Positions 9,099 through 16,347 of a stretch of 64,000 bases of DNA are shown in pieces (the stretch's first letter is position 1; each line of letters begins with the position of its first letter). The DNA lies in the NCBI RefSeq assembly GCF_014851585.1, contig NZ_JACVAB010000001.1, positions 1,178,001 through 1,242,000 of the forward strand, written 5' to 3'. This DNA comes from Agrobacterium sp. AGB01. GTDB taxonomy: Bacteria; Pseudomonadota; Alphaproteobacteria; Rhizobiales; Rhizobiaceae. Position numbers and translations under genes: made by a program. The notes under the pieces were generated by a model. It had not been told where the DNA came from and searched no databases. It worked only from the letters and a program-made list of their open reading frames with translations.

Positions 9099-10373
9099 CT
9101 ACTTTTTCACTTCGAACGTATAGCCGGTCTCAACGCTGGCCTTGCCAAACTTGTCGCGCAGCTTGTCCATGGCAGCTTCCGCCGCCGCACGCCGTGACGC
9201 CTGTTGGTCAATGAGATCGGGCGGATCGGCAATATGGCCATCGCTGAGATCAGACACCCCAATGCCGATCAGGCGGAACTTTGTACCATCCGTTTCCTTT
9301 TCCAGCAGGCTGAGACCGGTGCGGAAAATACGATCTGCAAGCTGCGTTGGGTCATCCAGTCGTTTGTTGCGGGTGCGGCTTTTGAAATCGGAAGTTTTCA
9401 TTTTCAAAACAACGGTATGCCCGGCTATGCCGCTCTTCTTCAATCGCCAGGCAACTTTCTCCGATAGCGATCGCAGAATGCACACAAGGTCCTCATGCCG
9501 CGAAATATCGTTGAAAAAAGTCGTTTCGGACGACACGCTTTTGATCGGGTCGTTGTTATGCACCGTGCGGTCGTCAATGCCCCGCGAAAGGCGGTAAAGC
9601 CGCTGTCCCATCGTGCCATAGCGGCGCATCAGCGTGTCTTCTTCCATCACCTGCAACTGGCTTATCAAACGAATGCCATCGGCCTCCAGCGTCGCGGCAA
9701 AGGCCTTGCCGACACCCCAGATGGTGGTGACGGGGCGGGTGGCCAGAAAGCTGACGGCTTCCTCTTGCCCGATCACCGAAAAGCCGCGTGGCTTTTGCAG
9801 GTCCGACGCGACCTTTGCCAGAAACTTGCAGTAGGAAAGGCCGACGGAAATGGAAATGCCGACTTCCTTTTCCACGCGCTTGGCAAATTTGGCCAGAACG
9901 CGGGCAGGCGGGTCATGATGCAGAAGTTCGGTGCCGGACAGATCGAGAAATGCCTCGTCGATGGACAGTGGCTGCACAAGCGGCGTCAGTTCCTGCATCA
10001 TGCTGCGGATCTGCCGGCCAACCGTGCTGTATTTTTCCATGTTGGGTTTGACGACAACCGCCTCGGGACAGGCCTCCAACGCCTTGAACATCGGCATGGC
10101 CGAGCGAACGCCATGAATGCGGGCAATGTAACAGGCGGTCGAAACGACACCGCGTTTGCCACCGCCGATGATCACGGGCTTGTCCATCAGATCAGGATTG
10201 TCGCGCTTTTCGATTGAGGCGTAAAACGCATCGCAGTCTATATGCGCCAGACTGAGATCATAAAGTTCGCCGTGATAGACAAGGCGAGGGCTGCCGCATT
10301 TCTGGCAACGGCGAATACCATCGGGCTGACCGGCCAGACAATCGCGGCAAAAACCGGGGGCGTGTTTTGTCAT
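9099..10373 (-). CDS. dinB: DNA polymerase IV with N-terminal four-cysteine extension
   Basis: Error-prone Y-family translesion polymerase. The 424-residue protein has the palm motifs [19 protein letters not shown] and [13 protein letters not shown] (catalytic Asp and Asp-Glu), the steric-gate region, a helix-hairpin-helix [16 protein letters not shown] and the little-finger domain. Ahead of the polymerase is a 40-residue extension with C9-x2-C12-x10-C23-x2-C26, a likely zinc ribbon. The start is the ATG at 10373; the TTG two codons upstream is less likely. A perfect GAAC-N7-GAAC SOS box lies just upstream, so induction by DNA damage through LexA is expected. The C-terminus does not end in an obvious clamp-binding motif. 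Confidence 0.93.
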   Translation of the reverse strand: MTKHAPGFCRDCLAGQPDGIRRCQKCGSPRLVYHGELYDLSLAHIDCDAFYASIEKRDNPDLMDKPVIIGGGKRGVVSTACYIARIHGVRSAMPMFKALEACPEAVVVKPNMEKYSTVGRQIRSMMQELTPLVQPLSIDEAFLDLSGTELLHHDPPARVLAKFAKRVEKEVGISISVGLSYCKFLAKVASDLQKPRGFSVIGQEEAVSFLATRPVTTIWGVGKAFAATLEADGIRLISQLQVMEEDTLMRRYGTMGQRLYRLSRGIDDRTVHNNDPIKSVSSETTFFNDISRHEDLVCILRSLSEKVAWRLKKSGIAGHTVVLKMKTSDFKSRTRNKRLDDPTQLADRIFRTGLSLLEKETDGTKFRLIGIGVSDLSDGHIADPPDLIDQQASRRAAAEAAMDKLRDKFGKASVETGYTFEVKK

Positions 10374-10384
10374 GGTCAACTCAG

Positions 10385-10435
10385 GAACAAAGAATGAACG
10401 TTCGCCACGTTATTCTGTTGCCGGAATTTACTCAA
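10385..10435 (-). promoter_or_regulatory. dinB promoter with perfect LexA/SOS box
   Basis: GAAC-AAAGAAT-GAAC at 10385-10399 matches the rhizobial LexA box GAAC-N7-GAAC exactly. Reading toward dinB, TTGAGT (complement of 10430-10435) and TAACGT (complement of 10407-10412) are spaced 17 bp, putting the start of transcription at about 10400, directly on the box, which would block initiation when LexA binds. The leader would then be only about 27 bases. Confidence 0.8.
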
Positions 10436-10469
10436 GACAGACCTATAAAAGAAACCCGGGTGAGTGGGT

Positions 10470-10778
10470 TCAATACACACCCGAATCGAGACCCGGACCG
10501 GAAAAATGGTGCCACGCGGCAGCAACGTCCTCGGGTTTTGTTTCTGTTGCTGCGCAAAATGCCATCAGGTCAGGCTCGTGGCTCATCAGAAAATCAAGTA
10601 ATCCAGCAAAAAAGCCGGGGTCGCTGGCGGCATGTCGCAGCATATTGGCCTGCAGGCCACTCAGCGCCAGAAAGCGGGAAAGCAAGTCGGGTTCATTGGC
10701 CAGCCAGCCAAGTATGGCGGCGGCTGTTTCTTCCGGTTTTGCGGTGGCGGCAGCACTTGTTTTTTTGTCTCGCAGCAT
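10470..10778 (-). CDS. DUF3572 family protein
   Basis: A 102-residue soluble protein with no signal peptide or membrane span. The N-terminus is low-complexity (Lys, Ala, Thr), followed by a helical core: ETAAAILGWLANEPDLLSRF, then GLQANMLRHAASDPGFF and LDFLMSHEPDLMAFC. I recognise this as the small DUF3572 family of Rhizobiales, commonly found divergent from divK. Function is unknown. It reads away from divK, from which it is separated by 131 bp holding the two promoters. Ribosome site is weak. Confidence 0.8.
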   Translation of the reverse strand: MLRDKKTSAAATAKPEETAAAILGWLANEPDLLSRFLALSGLQANMLRHAASDPGFFAGLLDFLMSHEPDLMAFCAATETKPEDVAAAWHHFSGPGLDSGVY

Positions 10779-10909
10779 TTCTTCGCCGAAGTTACCTATT
10801 TTTCAACCAAATCGCATTAGCGTCGTTAAACTATATACGATGGAATCGGTTCTGCGACACACTTATATGTCGGTGGCATGGTTTCAAGGCGCATTGAGGA
10901 ATTGTCGCT

Positions 10910-11281
10910 ATGCCAAAACAGGTCATGATAGTTGAAGACAACGAGCTTAACATGAAGCTCTTTCGCGACTTGATCGAGGCGTCGGGTTATACCACGATCC
11001 AGACACGCAATGGCATGGAAGCCCTTGATCTGGCACGTAAACATAAGCCCGACCTCATTCTCATGGATATTCAGTTGCCGGAAGTATCCGGTCTGGAAGT
11101 GACCAAGTGGCTGAAGGAAGACGATGAATTGCACGTCATTCCCGTGATTGCCGTAACTGCATTTGCGATGAAGGGTGACGAAGAACGTATTCGTCAAGGC
11201 GGCTGTGAGGCTTACGTCTCCAAACCGATCTCCGTTCCCAAATTTATTGAAACTATTAAAACCTACCTTGGCGATGCCTGA
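10910..11281 (+). CDS. divK: Single-domain response regulator DivK
   Basis: Cytoplasmic receiver protein of the alphaproteobacterial cell-cycle circuit; phosphorylated by PleC/DivJ-type kinases it acts on DivL-CckA and so lowers CtrA activity. The 123 residues form one receiver domain: acidic pocket VEDNE (Glu9-Asp10), phosphoacceptor Asp53 in [13 protein letters not shown], Thr in [13 protein letters not shown] and Lys in AYVSKPIS. No output domain. It is followed after 19 bp by pleD, the usual divK-pleD operon. A GANTC methylation site (GAATC, 10843-10847) lies in the promoter region, a hint but not proof of CcrM influence. Confidence 0.96.
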   Translation: MPKQVMIVEDNELNMKLFRDLIEASGYTTIQTRNGMEALDLARKHKPDLILMDIQLPEVSGLEVTKWLKEDDELHVIPVIAVTAFAMKGDEERIRQGGCEAYVSKPISVPKFIETIKTYLGDA

Positions 11282-11300
11282 AGGCATTTGAGGACTGATA

Positions 11301-12671
11301 ATGACAGCAAGAATTCTGGTCGTTGACGATATACCGGCAAACGTAAAGTTGCTGGAAGCGCGCCTGCTTGCTGAATATTTTGATGTTCTGACCGCGGAAG
11401 ACGGCTTCAAGGCACTCGAGATTTGCAACAACACCCAAGTCGATATTGTCCTGCTCGACATCATGATGCCGGGTATGGATGGTTTTGAAGTCTGCGAAAG
11501 ATTGAAATCCAATCCGCGCACCATGCATATTCCAGTCGTCATGGTAACCGCACTCGATCAGCCGTCCGACCGGGTACGTGGCCTCAAGGCCGGTGCCGAT
11601 GACTTTTTGACAAAGCCGGTCAATGACCTGCAACTGGTGTCTCGCGTCAAAAGCCTCGTTCGCCTGAAAACCATGAGCGACGAACTGCGCATGCGCGCAG
11701 AAACGGCGCGTGCCATTGGCATTGAAGACCTTCTGCGCGATGAAGGTCGCATCGAGGAGCCGGGGCAGGTGCTGCTGGTCGATCCGCGTGCGAATTCTCA
11801 GGAACGCATTATCAAGATGTTGAAGCCAGTCGCGGAAGTGACAGCCATTTCCGATGCGCAGGCGGCGATCTTCGAGGCTGCGGAGCAGGGCTTTGAACTG
11901 GTCATCGTTAGCAGCAGCCTTGATGACTACGACCCCTTGCGTCTGTGCTCACAGTTGCGCTCGCTCGACCGTACACGTTTTCTGCCAGTGTTGCTTATTG
12001 CGGAGCAGGGTGGCGAGGACATGATCGCGCGAGCGCTTGATCTTGGCGTCAACGATTACATTACCCGTCCGCTGGACCCCAACGAGCTTGTGGCTCGCAC
12101 ACTGACGCAGTTGAAGCGCAAGCGTTACAATGACCGCCTGCGCAGCAGCGTTCAGCACTCCATTGAGCTTGCCGTCACCGATGGCCTGACGGGCCTGCAT
12201 AATCGCCGTTATCTCGACAATCACCTCAAGGTGCTGTTCAACCGAGCCGCAACCCGTGGCCGGTCACTGTCGGTATGCATTACCGATATTGACCGCTTCA
12301 AGGTGGTCAACGACACCTATGGCCACGATGCCGGCGACGAAGTCCTGAAGGAATTTGCCGCCCGCCTGCGTGCAACGGTTCGCGGTGCGGATCTGGCCTG
12401 CCGTTATGGTGGAGAAGAGTTTGTGGTGGTCATGCCGGATACTACGGCGGAAATGGCTGCCAACATCGCTGAGCGGCTGCGTATGAGCGTCGAGGGCAAA
12501 CCTTTCGTCCTGCGTTCCTCCGGCCAGGAAATCAATATCACGGCGTCCCTGGGCATCTCGTGCAACAGCCCCAATGTCGAGACGCCAGAACAGCTTCTGA
12601 AAGAAGCAGACAATGCGCTCTATGATGCCAAGCGGGCAGGGCGTAACCGCGTTGTGGCCGCAGCCGCCTGA
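11301..12671 (+). CDS. pleD: Response regulator/diguanylate cyclase PleD
   Basis: Makes cyclic di-GMP from two GTP when phosphorylated, controlling polar development and the motile-to-sessile switch. The 456-residue protein has an active receiver (Asp53 in VLLDIMMPGMDG, residues 1-125), a second receiver-like adaptor (about 150-280, VLLVDPRANSQ) and a C-terminal GGDEF domain with active site GGEEF at about residue 370. RxxD (RGAD) sits just before it, the inhibitory product-binding site. Length and order match Caulobacter PleD (454 residues). Cotranscribed with divK. No clear terminator is visible after the stop. Confidence 0.95.
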   Translation: MTARILVVDDIPANVKLLEARLLAEYFDVLTAEDGFKALEICNNTQVDIVLLDIMMPGMDGFEVCERLKSNPRTMHIPVVMVTALDQPSDRVRGLKAGADDFLTKPVNDLQLVSRVKSLVRLKTMSDELRMRAETARAIGIEDLLRDEGRIEEPGQVLLVDPRANSQERIIKMLKPVAEVTAISDAQAAIFEAAEQGFELVIVSSSLDDYDPLRLCSQLRSLDRTRFLPVLLIAEQGGEDMIARALDLGVNDYITRPLDPNELVARTLTQLKRKRYNDRLRSSVQHSIELAVTDGLTGLHNRRYLDNHLKVLFNRAATRGRSLSVCITDIDRFKVVNDTYGHDAGDEVLKEFAARLRATVRGADLACRYGGEEFVVVMPDTTAEMAANIAERLRMSVEGKPFVLRSSGQEINITASLGISCNSPNVETPEQLLKEADNALYDAKRAGRNRVVAAAA

Positions 12672-13369
12672 CGGCCGGCCGCGACATCCCGTCCCCAAAA
12701 TAGTCCAACGTTAAGTGCCACGCCTGTCGAGCCTCTTTAGAGGGGCGGTAGCGGTGTGTATTCGAATTCCCGAATTATCGGCCCTCAGAATTCAGGTATT
12801 GCGATCATTTGGCTTGTGGATAACATGGCGCAATCTTTGAGCGATCAGGCATAGTCTCGTGCCTGTATTTTCGCGCTCTTTTTTTGCGATTTGTCAATTT
12901 GTCACGTAACGTTGCGGCAGTTGGAATATTTCCTCTGCCTAATCATTGATATATTTCATCACAGATTTTTGATGATGCTCTCACCATTTTCGCCGGATCG
13001 CGCGGCTCTTCAAGTCAAGACTATGGTTCTTTAGAAAATCAGGAATTTTTACTTGAGTGTATTTTCCTTTATTTATGAAAGTGCTATGTTCGCTTAAATA
13101 AATACTGTGCCGCTTATGGTCATATTTAACCATATTTGCATTTCAAAACGGCATTGCTTTAAGAAGTTGTTGATTTTTTTCATCGTTTGCGCGACGTTTG
13201 GTTCAACGGCATAACTTTCGTGAATTGTGTGCAAGCACAGAGACAGAAATAACCGCAAGTTACTTGTCTATGGTGTTTCAGGGTTGGTTTTTACTTGGTC
13301 TATTGGCCGTAGTATCCAGCCTGGTAAGATACCCCATGATGCTCAGGTCCGCCGCATCTCCTGGGTCGT

Positions 13370-13433
13370 GGGGTCGGTCGGTTGGAGTGCACTAAACGGT
13401 TCCTCGTACCGTCTGCAACTCCGACCGACCCCC
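13370..13433. ncRNA. Candidate structured RNA: 64-base nested hairpin
   Basis: The arms 13370-13388 (ggggtcggtcggttggagt) and 13418-13432 (actccgaccgacccc) pair over about 15 bp with a four-base bulge, and a second stem, acggt/accgt (13396-13400/13408-13412), sits at the tip with a seven-base loop. Neither strand has a T run directly after it, so it is not a simple terminator. I do not recognise the family; strand is undetermined. Confidence 0.4.
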
Positions 13434-13675
13434 ATTTCTCTCTCAAAACGTATCTAACTATAACGGTCGATCCATCTGGTCGCATTGTCACATCTGTCTG
13501 CTTGTGCGCGCTTGCGCCCCCCGCCGGCATGATGTCTGTGAGATCTGTCGTATGAAGAAGAGGCAGGGTCGCACCGTCGCCAGCGACAGCATGGTTGCCA
13601 TAACGACTTGGCGCTCTAAATGACGGCTTGTGCTGTCATGCTGCACCAAACAAAACAGGCGAGGGGCCTGAATGC

Positions 13676-13709
13676 AAAAAGCGCACTTTCGGATGAAAGC
13701 GCGCTTTTT
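13676..13709 (-). terminator. Terminator after rpmG
   Basis: A 15-bp stem with one mismatch (13676-13690 with 13695-13709, four-base loop GGAT) ends on the minus strand in TTTTT. It begins 26 bases after the rpmG stop codon and looks symmetric enough to work in both directions. Confidence 0.85.
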
Positions 13710-13734
13710 GAAAACTGCAAATTCCAGGAGAAGA

Positions 13735-13902
13735 TTACTTGATCTTCGTTTCCTTGAATTCAACGTGCTTGCGTACGACTGGATCGTACTTTGTCTTCGT
13801 CATCTTGTCCGTGAACGTACGGCTGTTCTTGGTGGTGACGTAGAAAGTACCGGTGTCGGCTGTCGACAGCAGCTTGATCTTGATTGTTGTAGCTTTCGCC
13901 AT
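13735..13902 (-). CDS. rpmG: 50S ribosomal protein L33
   Basis: The minus-strand frame of 55 residues starts [20 protein letters not shown], continues through YVTTKNSR, and ends [10 protein letters not shown], the unmistakable L33 pattern (basic, TKNSR-x-K, short beta barrel). It is a structural protein of the large ribosomal subunit near the E site. The zinc-binding cysteines of C+ type L33 are absent, so this is the C-minus form. A strong terminator follows. Too short for most ORF callers, but I have no doubt about it. Confidence 0.95.
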   Translation of the reverse strand: MAKATTIKIKLLSTADTGTFYVTTKNSRTFTDKMTKTKYDPVVRKHVEFKETKIK

Positions 13903-13991
13903 GGTCGTCCTGCCTTTAACAAAATAGTGAGCCGCTGACCTGTTCGATCCCGGCTAAATCTGGCGCGAAACTACGGATCGCGCCCAAAAAG

Positions 13992-15176
13992 TCAAGCCTG
14001 TTTTGACTTCAAAACCAAACGTGCAATGGAAAGAACCACATAAAACGCGAAAAATGCGGCGAGAGCCCAAGCAAAACCATTGGTTCCGTTCAAATCCATC
14101 GACACGCCAACGATCTGTGGACCGCTGATCGTGCCAATCGCATAACAAAAAATAAAGGCTGCATTGGCTGAAACAAGGTCAGAGCCGGTCAGGCGCGAGC
14201 CCAGATGCGTCAGGCCCACCGTGTACATGCCGGAGACACAGCCACCCCACAAAAGCAGCATGGAGGCCAGCAAAGCCCAGCTTTGCACCAGAAATGGCAG
14301 GGTCAGCGTTCCGACAAAGCCTAAAAGCGCCATCAAACCCAGCAGCAGACGCCGGTCTTTGAGGCGATCGGAGAGCAGCCCGATCGGGATCTGGAAGGCC
14401 ATGTTGCCCACACCCATCACCGTCAGCAGCAGGGCTGCCTGCGATTCGTTGAAACCTTCGCGCGTTGCATAGATCGGAAACAGCGAAAGGCCTCCCGCCT
14501 GCACTGAGCCAAACACAAATGCGGCGGCCGAGGCCATTGGCACCAGCCAGATGTAGCGGGCGAAGTGATGATTCGGCTTTTCGTCGAGCCGCGGGCTTTC
14601 CTTGCGGGCGAGGAAGATGGGAATCACCGCCAGCAGGATCACACCTGCGCCTGTCACAAACGGCGTGATGCCATCACTGCCAACCAGCGAAAACAGAAGC
14701 GGACCGGCCGCGAAACCAACGGCAAGGCCGGTAGCATACATGCCAAGCACCATGCCGCGCTTTGAGGGAGGAGCGGTGGCATTGATCCAGAATTCGGAGA
14801 GAATGAAAAGCGTGGTGGTCGCACCATGGAAGACGATGCGCAGCGGAAACCACATCCAGAAGGCGTCAGCGAAATAAAAGCCCAGCGCGCTGATGGCCGA
14901 GATGAACACGGCAATAATCATCGTGCGTGCCACACCGCAATCATGCGCCAGTCTTGACGTCAGCGGCGCGGCGAGCATCGAGGCTACACCAGCCATCGCA
15001 GAGTTCACCCCGATCATCGTCGACGATATGCCGCGCTTTTCGAGAATCATGCTGAGTAGCGGCAGGCCAAGCCCGATTGCCACGCCAACGGCGCTGATCG
15101 CGGCAATTGCCGCAAACAGGGAAGGCCAGTGAATTTTGTCGGTGGCATGGGTACCGCAGGTTTCAGGCTTTGTCAT
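13992..15176 (-). CDS. MFS transporter
   Basis: A 394-residue inner-membrane protein with about twelve membrane spans. The start is taken as the ATG at 15176 (MTKPETCGTH), preceded by AAGG; the TTG at 15188 would overlap the NUDIX gene. The A-motif-like loop between TM2 and TM3 reads SRLAHDCGVART, and the second half has the corresponding GLLSDRLKDRRLLL. The pattern resembles the YcaD-like drug/sugar-type group. The substrate cannot be inferred. It follows the NUDIX gene by eight bases, so it is probably cotranscribed with NUDIX and DUF983. Confidence 0.85.
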   Translation of the reverse strand: MTKPETCGTHATDKIHWPSLFAAIAAISAVGVAIGLGLPLLSMILEKRGISSTMIGVNSAMAGVASMLAAPLTSRLAHDCGVARTMIIAVFISAISALGFYFADAFWMWFPLRIVFHGATTTLFILSEFWINATAPPSKRGMVLGMYATGLAVGFAAGPLLFSLVGSDGITPFVTGAGVILLAVIPIFLARKESPRLDEKPNHHFARYIWLVPMASAAAFVFGSVQAGGLSLFPIYATREGFNESQAALLLTVMGVGNMAFQIPIGLLSDRLKDRRLLLGLMALLGFVGTLTLPFLVQSWALLASMLLLWGGCVSGMYTVGLTHLGSRLTGSDLVSANAAFIFCYAIGTISGPQIVGVSMDLNGTNGFAWALAAFFAFYVVLSIARLVLKSKQA

Positions 15177-15184
15177 ATAGACCT

Positions 15185-15862
15185 TCAAAGGTGCTCGCGG
15201 ACGGCAAGTCCGTGACGCATGAAATAAAACGGTACCGCGTTTTCAAAGGATAGCGCTGGATCAACTATCATGAGCTTTGTGACATCTTCGAGAATGCTGC
15301 GCGTAATTTGCGCCATGTTCAGACTGCAAAGGGCGTCCGTGTCAAGCCATGACACGTCAACAAGTTCATCCGTATCGTGCATAGCACCGGGATCTACACC
15401 GGCTTCATCGGTAAAAGCACAGAAGAAACGTGTGTCATAGCGCCTGATATGGCCAGGTGGCGTTATGGCGCGTGCCACAAATCGCAGGCGTGAAAGATCC
15501 GGCACATGAGTTGTGGATGAACTGGCACACAGCCCGGTTTCCTCATGCAATTCGCGCAGTGCTGCCAGCGCAAGCGCCCGTGCGCCACCGACACCCAGTG
15601 GCCGGGAGACCCGTTTGCGCAGTCCTGAATGCACCAAGGGGTCAAGATCGCCGGTAAAGGGCAGGGTGTGGTCGTAACGGTCGCGCCGGCCGCCGGGGAA
15701 AACATAAACGCCGGGCATGAAAACATGTCCGGCTCCACGTTTGCCCATCAGGATTTTAGGGGTACCGCTGCTGCGGTCTATTAGGATGATCGATGCGGCG
15801 TCGCGCGGCCGTGTTGCCGCAAAACGTTGCTCCGGAGGCGTTACACCCCTGTCCGGTGACAT
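15185..15862 (-). CDS. NUDIX hydrolase with degenerate signature
   Basis: A 225-residue cytoplasmic protein with the NUDIX fold: N-terminal MGKRGAGHVFMPGVYVFPGG, then the box ending LRELHEETGL, which retains the REXXEE catalytic core. The upstream Glu of the canonical GX5EX7REUXEE pattern is replaced by Arg (GGARALALAALREL). An extension between FPGGRRDRYD and the box resembles CoA-pyrophosphatase-like NUDT7/NUDT19 relatives. It probably cleaves a nucleoside diphosphate-linked compound, substrate unknown. Three bases separate its start from the DUF983 stop. Confidence 0.82.
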   Translation of the reverse strand: MSPDRGVTPPEQRFAATRPRDAASIILIDRSSGTPKILMGKRGAGHVFMPGVYVFPGGRRDRYDHTLPFTGDLDPLVHSGLRKRVSRPLGVGGARALALAALRELHEETGLCASSSTTHVPDLSRLRFVARAITPPGHIRRYDTRFFCAFTDEAGVDPGAMHDTDELVDVSWLDTDALCSLNMAQITRSILEDVTKLMIVDPALSFENAVPFYFMRHGLAVREHL

Positions 15863-15865
15863 TGT

Positions 15866-16309
15866 TTAGAACGATGAACCGTCGATTTGCACCTTGTCCG
15901 GTTCTCGTCCGAAACCGTGCATTTTCAGCGCCCACTGCAGGCCGATGACACCGCCCTTGATCGGTTGCAACGTCACGAGTGCGGCTAGAATGGTAATCGG
16001 CACCCAGATGGCGAAGTGTACCCACATCTCTACGGCCATGATCATGTCGGTCATCATGAAACCACCAACGGCTATGTGGCCGAGAATGACGATGGAAATA
16101 TAGGGCGGCAGATCGTCGGACCGCTCGTGATGAATTTCTTCGCCACAGGCTGCACATTCATGCACAGGCTTCAGCCAGGCACGGAAAAGCTTGCCACTGC
16201 CGCAGGCCGGGCAGTTGCCGCGGATACCGCGCATGATGGAGCGTCCTGTGGGACGGTCGTTTGTCGAGTCGCCAAAAGTCACGGTATCATGGCTGTTATC
16301 TGCACTCAT
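15866..16309 (-). CDS. DUF983 family membrane protein
   Basis: A 147-residue protein with an N-terminal zinc-ribbon-like motif, CPACGSGKLFRAWLKP followed by CAACGEEIHHERSDD (two CxxC pairs, about residues 33-57), then PPYISIVILGHIAVGG and a second span VHFAIWVPITILAALVTLQP. This is the DUF983 pattern: two membrane helices behind a Cys4 site. The function is unknown; in alphaproteobacteria it often stands next to NUDIX and rnr, as here. rnr lies upstream but with a reverse gene order: rnr is at the left of it on the same strand, 38 bp away. Confidence 0.85.
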   Translation of the reverse strand: MSADNSHDTVTFGDSTNDRPTGRSIMRGIRGNCPACGSGKLFRAWLKPVHECAACGEEIHHERSDDLPPYISIVILGHIAVGGFMMTDMIMAVEMWVHFAIWVPITILAALVTLQPIKGGVIGLQWALKMHGFGREPDKVQIDGSSF

Positions 16310-16347
16310 GACTGCTTCCTTTTTCTGGCGGCTCTTATCCGCCTGTG

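Larger units (their letters stand above)
12672..13734. other. Long AT-rich intergenic region between pleD and rpmG
   Basis: About 1.06 kb without a convincing gene; short frames here (for example 13198-13395 and 13227-13457) lack ribosome sites and family resemblance. The part 12900-13200 is markedly AT-rich compared with its neighbours. It contains an 8-bp inverted repeat TTTATTTA (13068-13075)/TAAATAAA (13095-13102), a TTAACCAT half CtrA site (13126-13133), and further on a long hairpin (13370-13433) and smaller hairpins near 13620-13670. Confidence 0.6.

Noticed and set aside
13198-13530. Small frames in the pleD-rpmG gap
   Set aside because: Starts are TTG/GTG without ribosome sites, and the frames cross the long hairpin at 13370-13433, which better explains the sequence.
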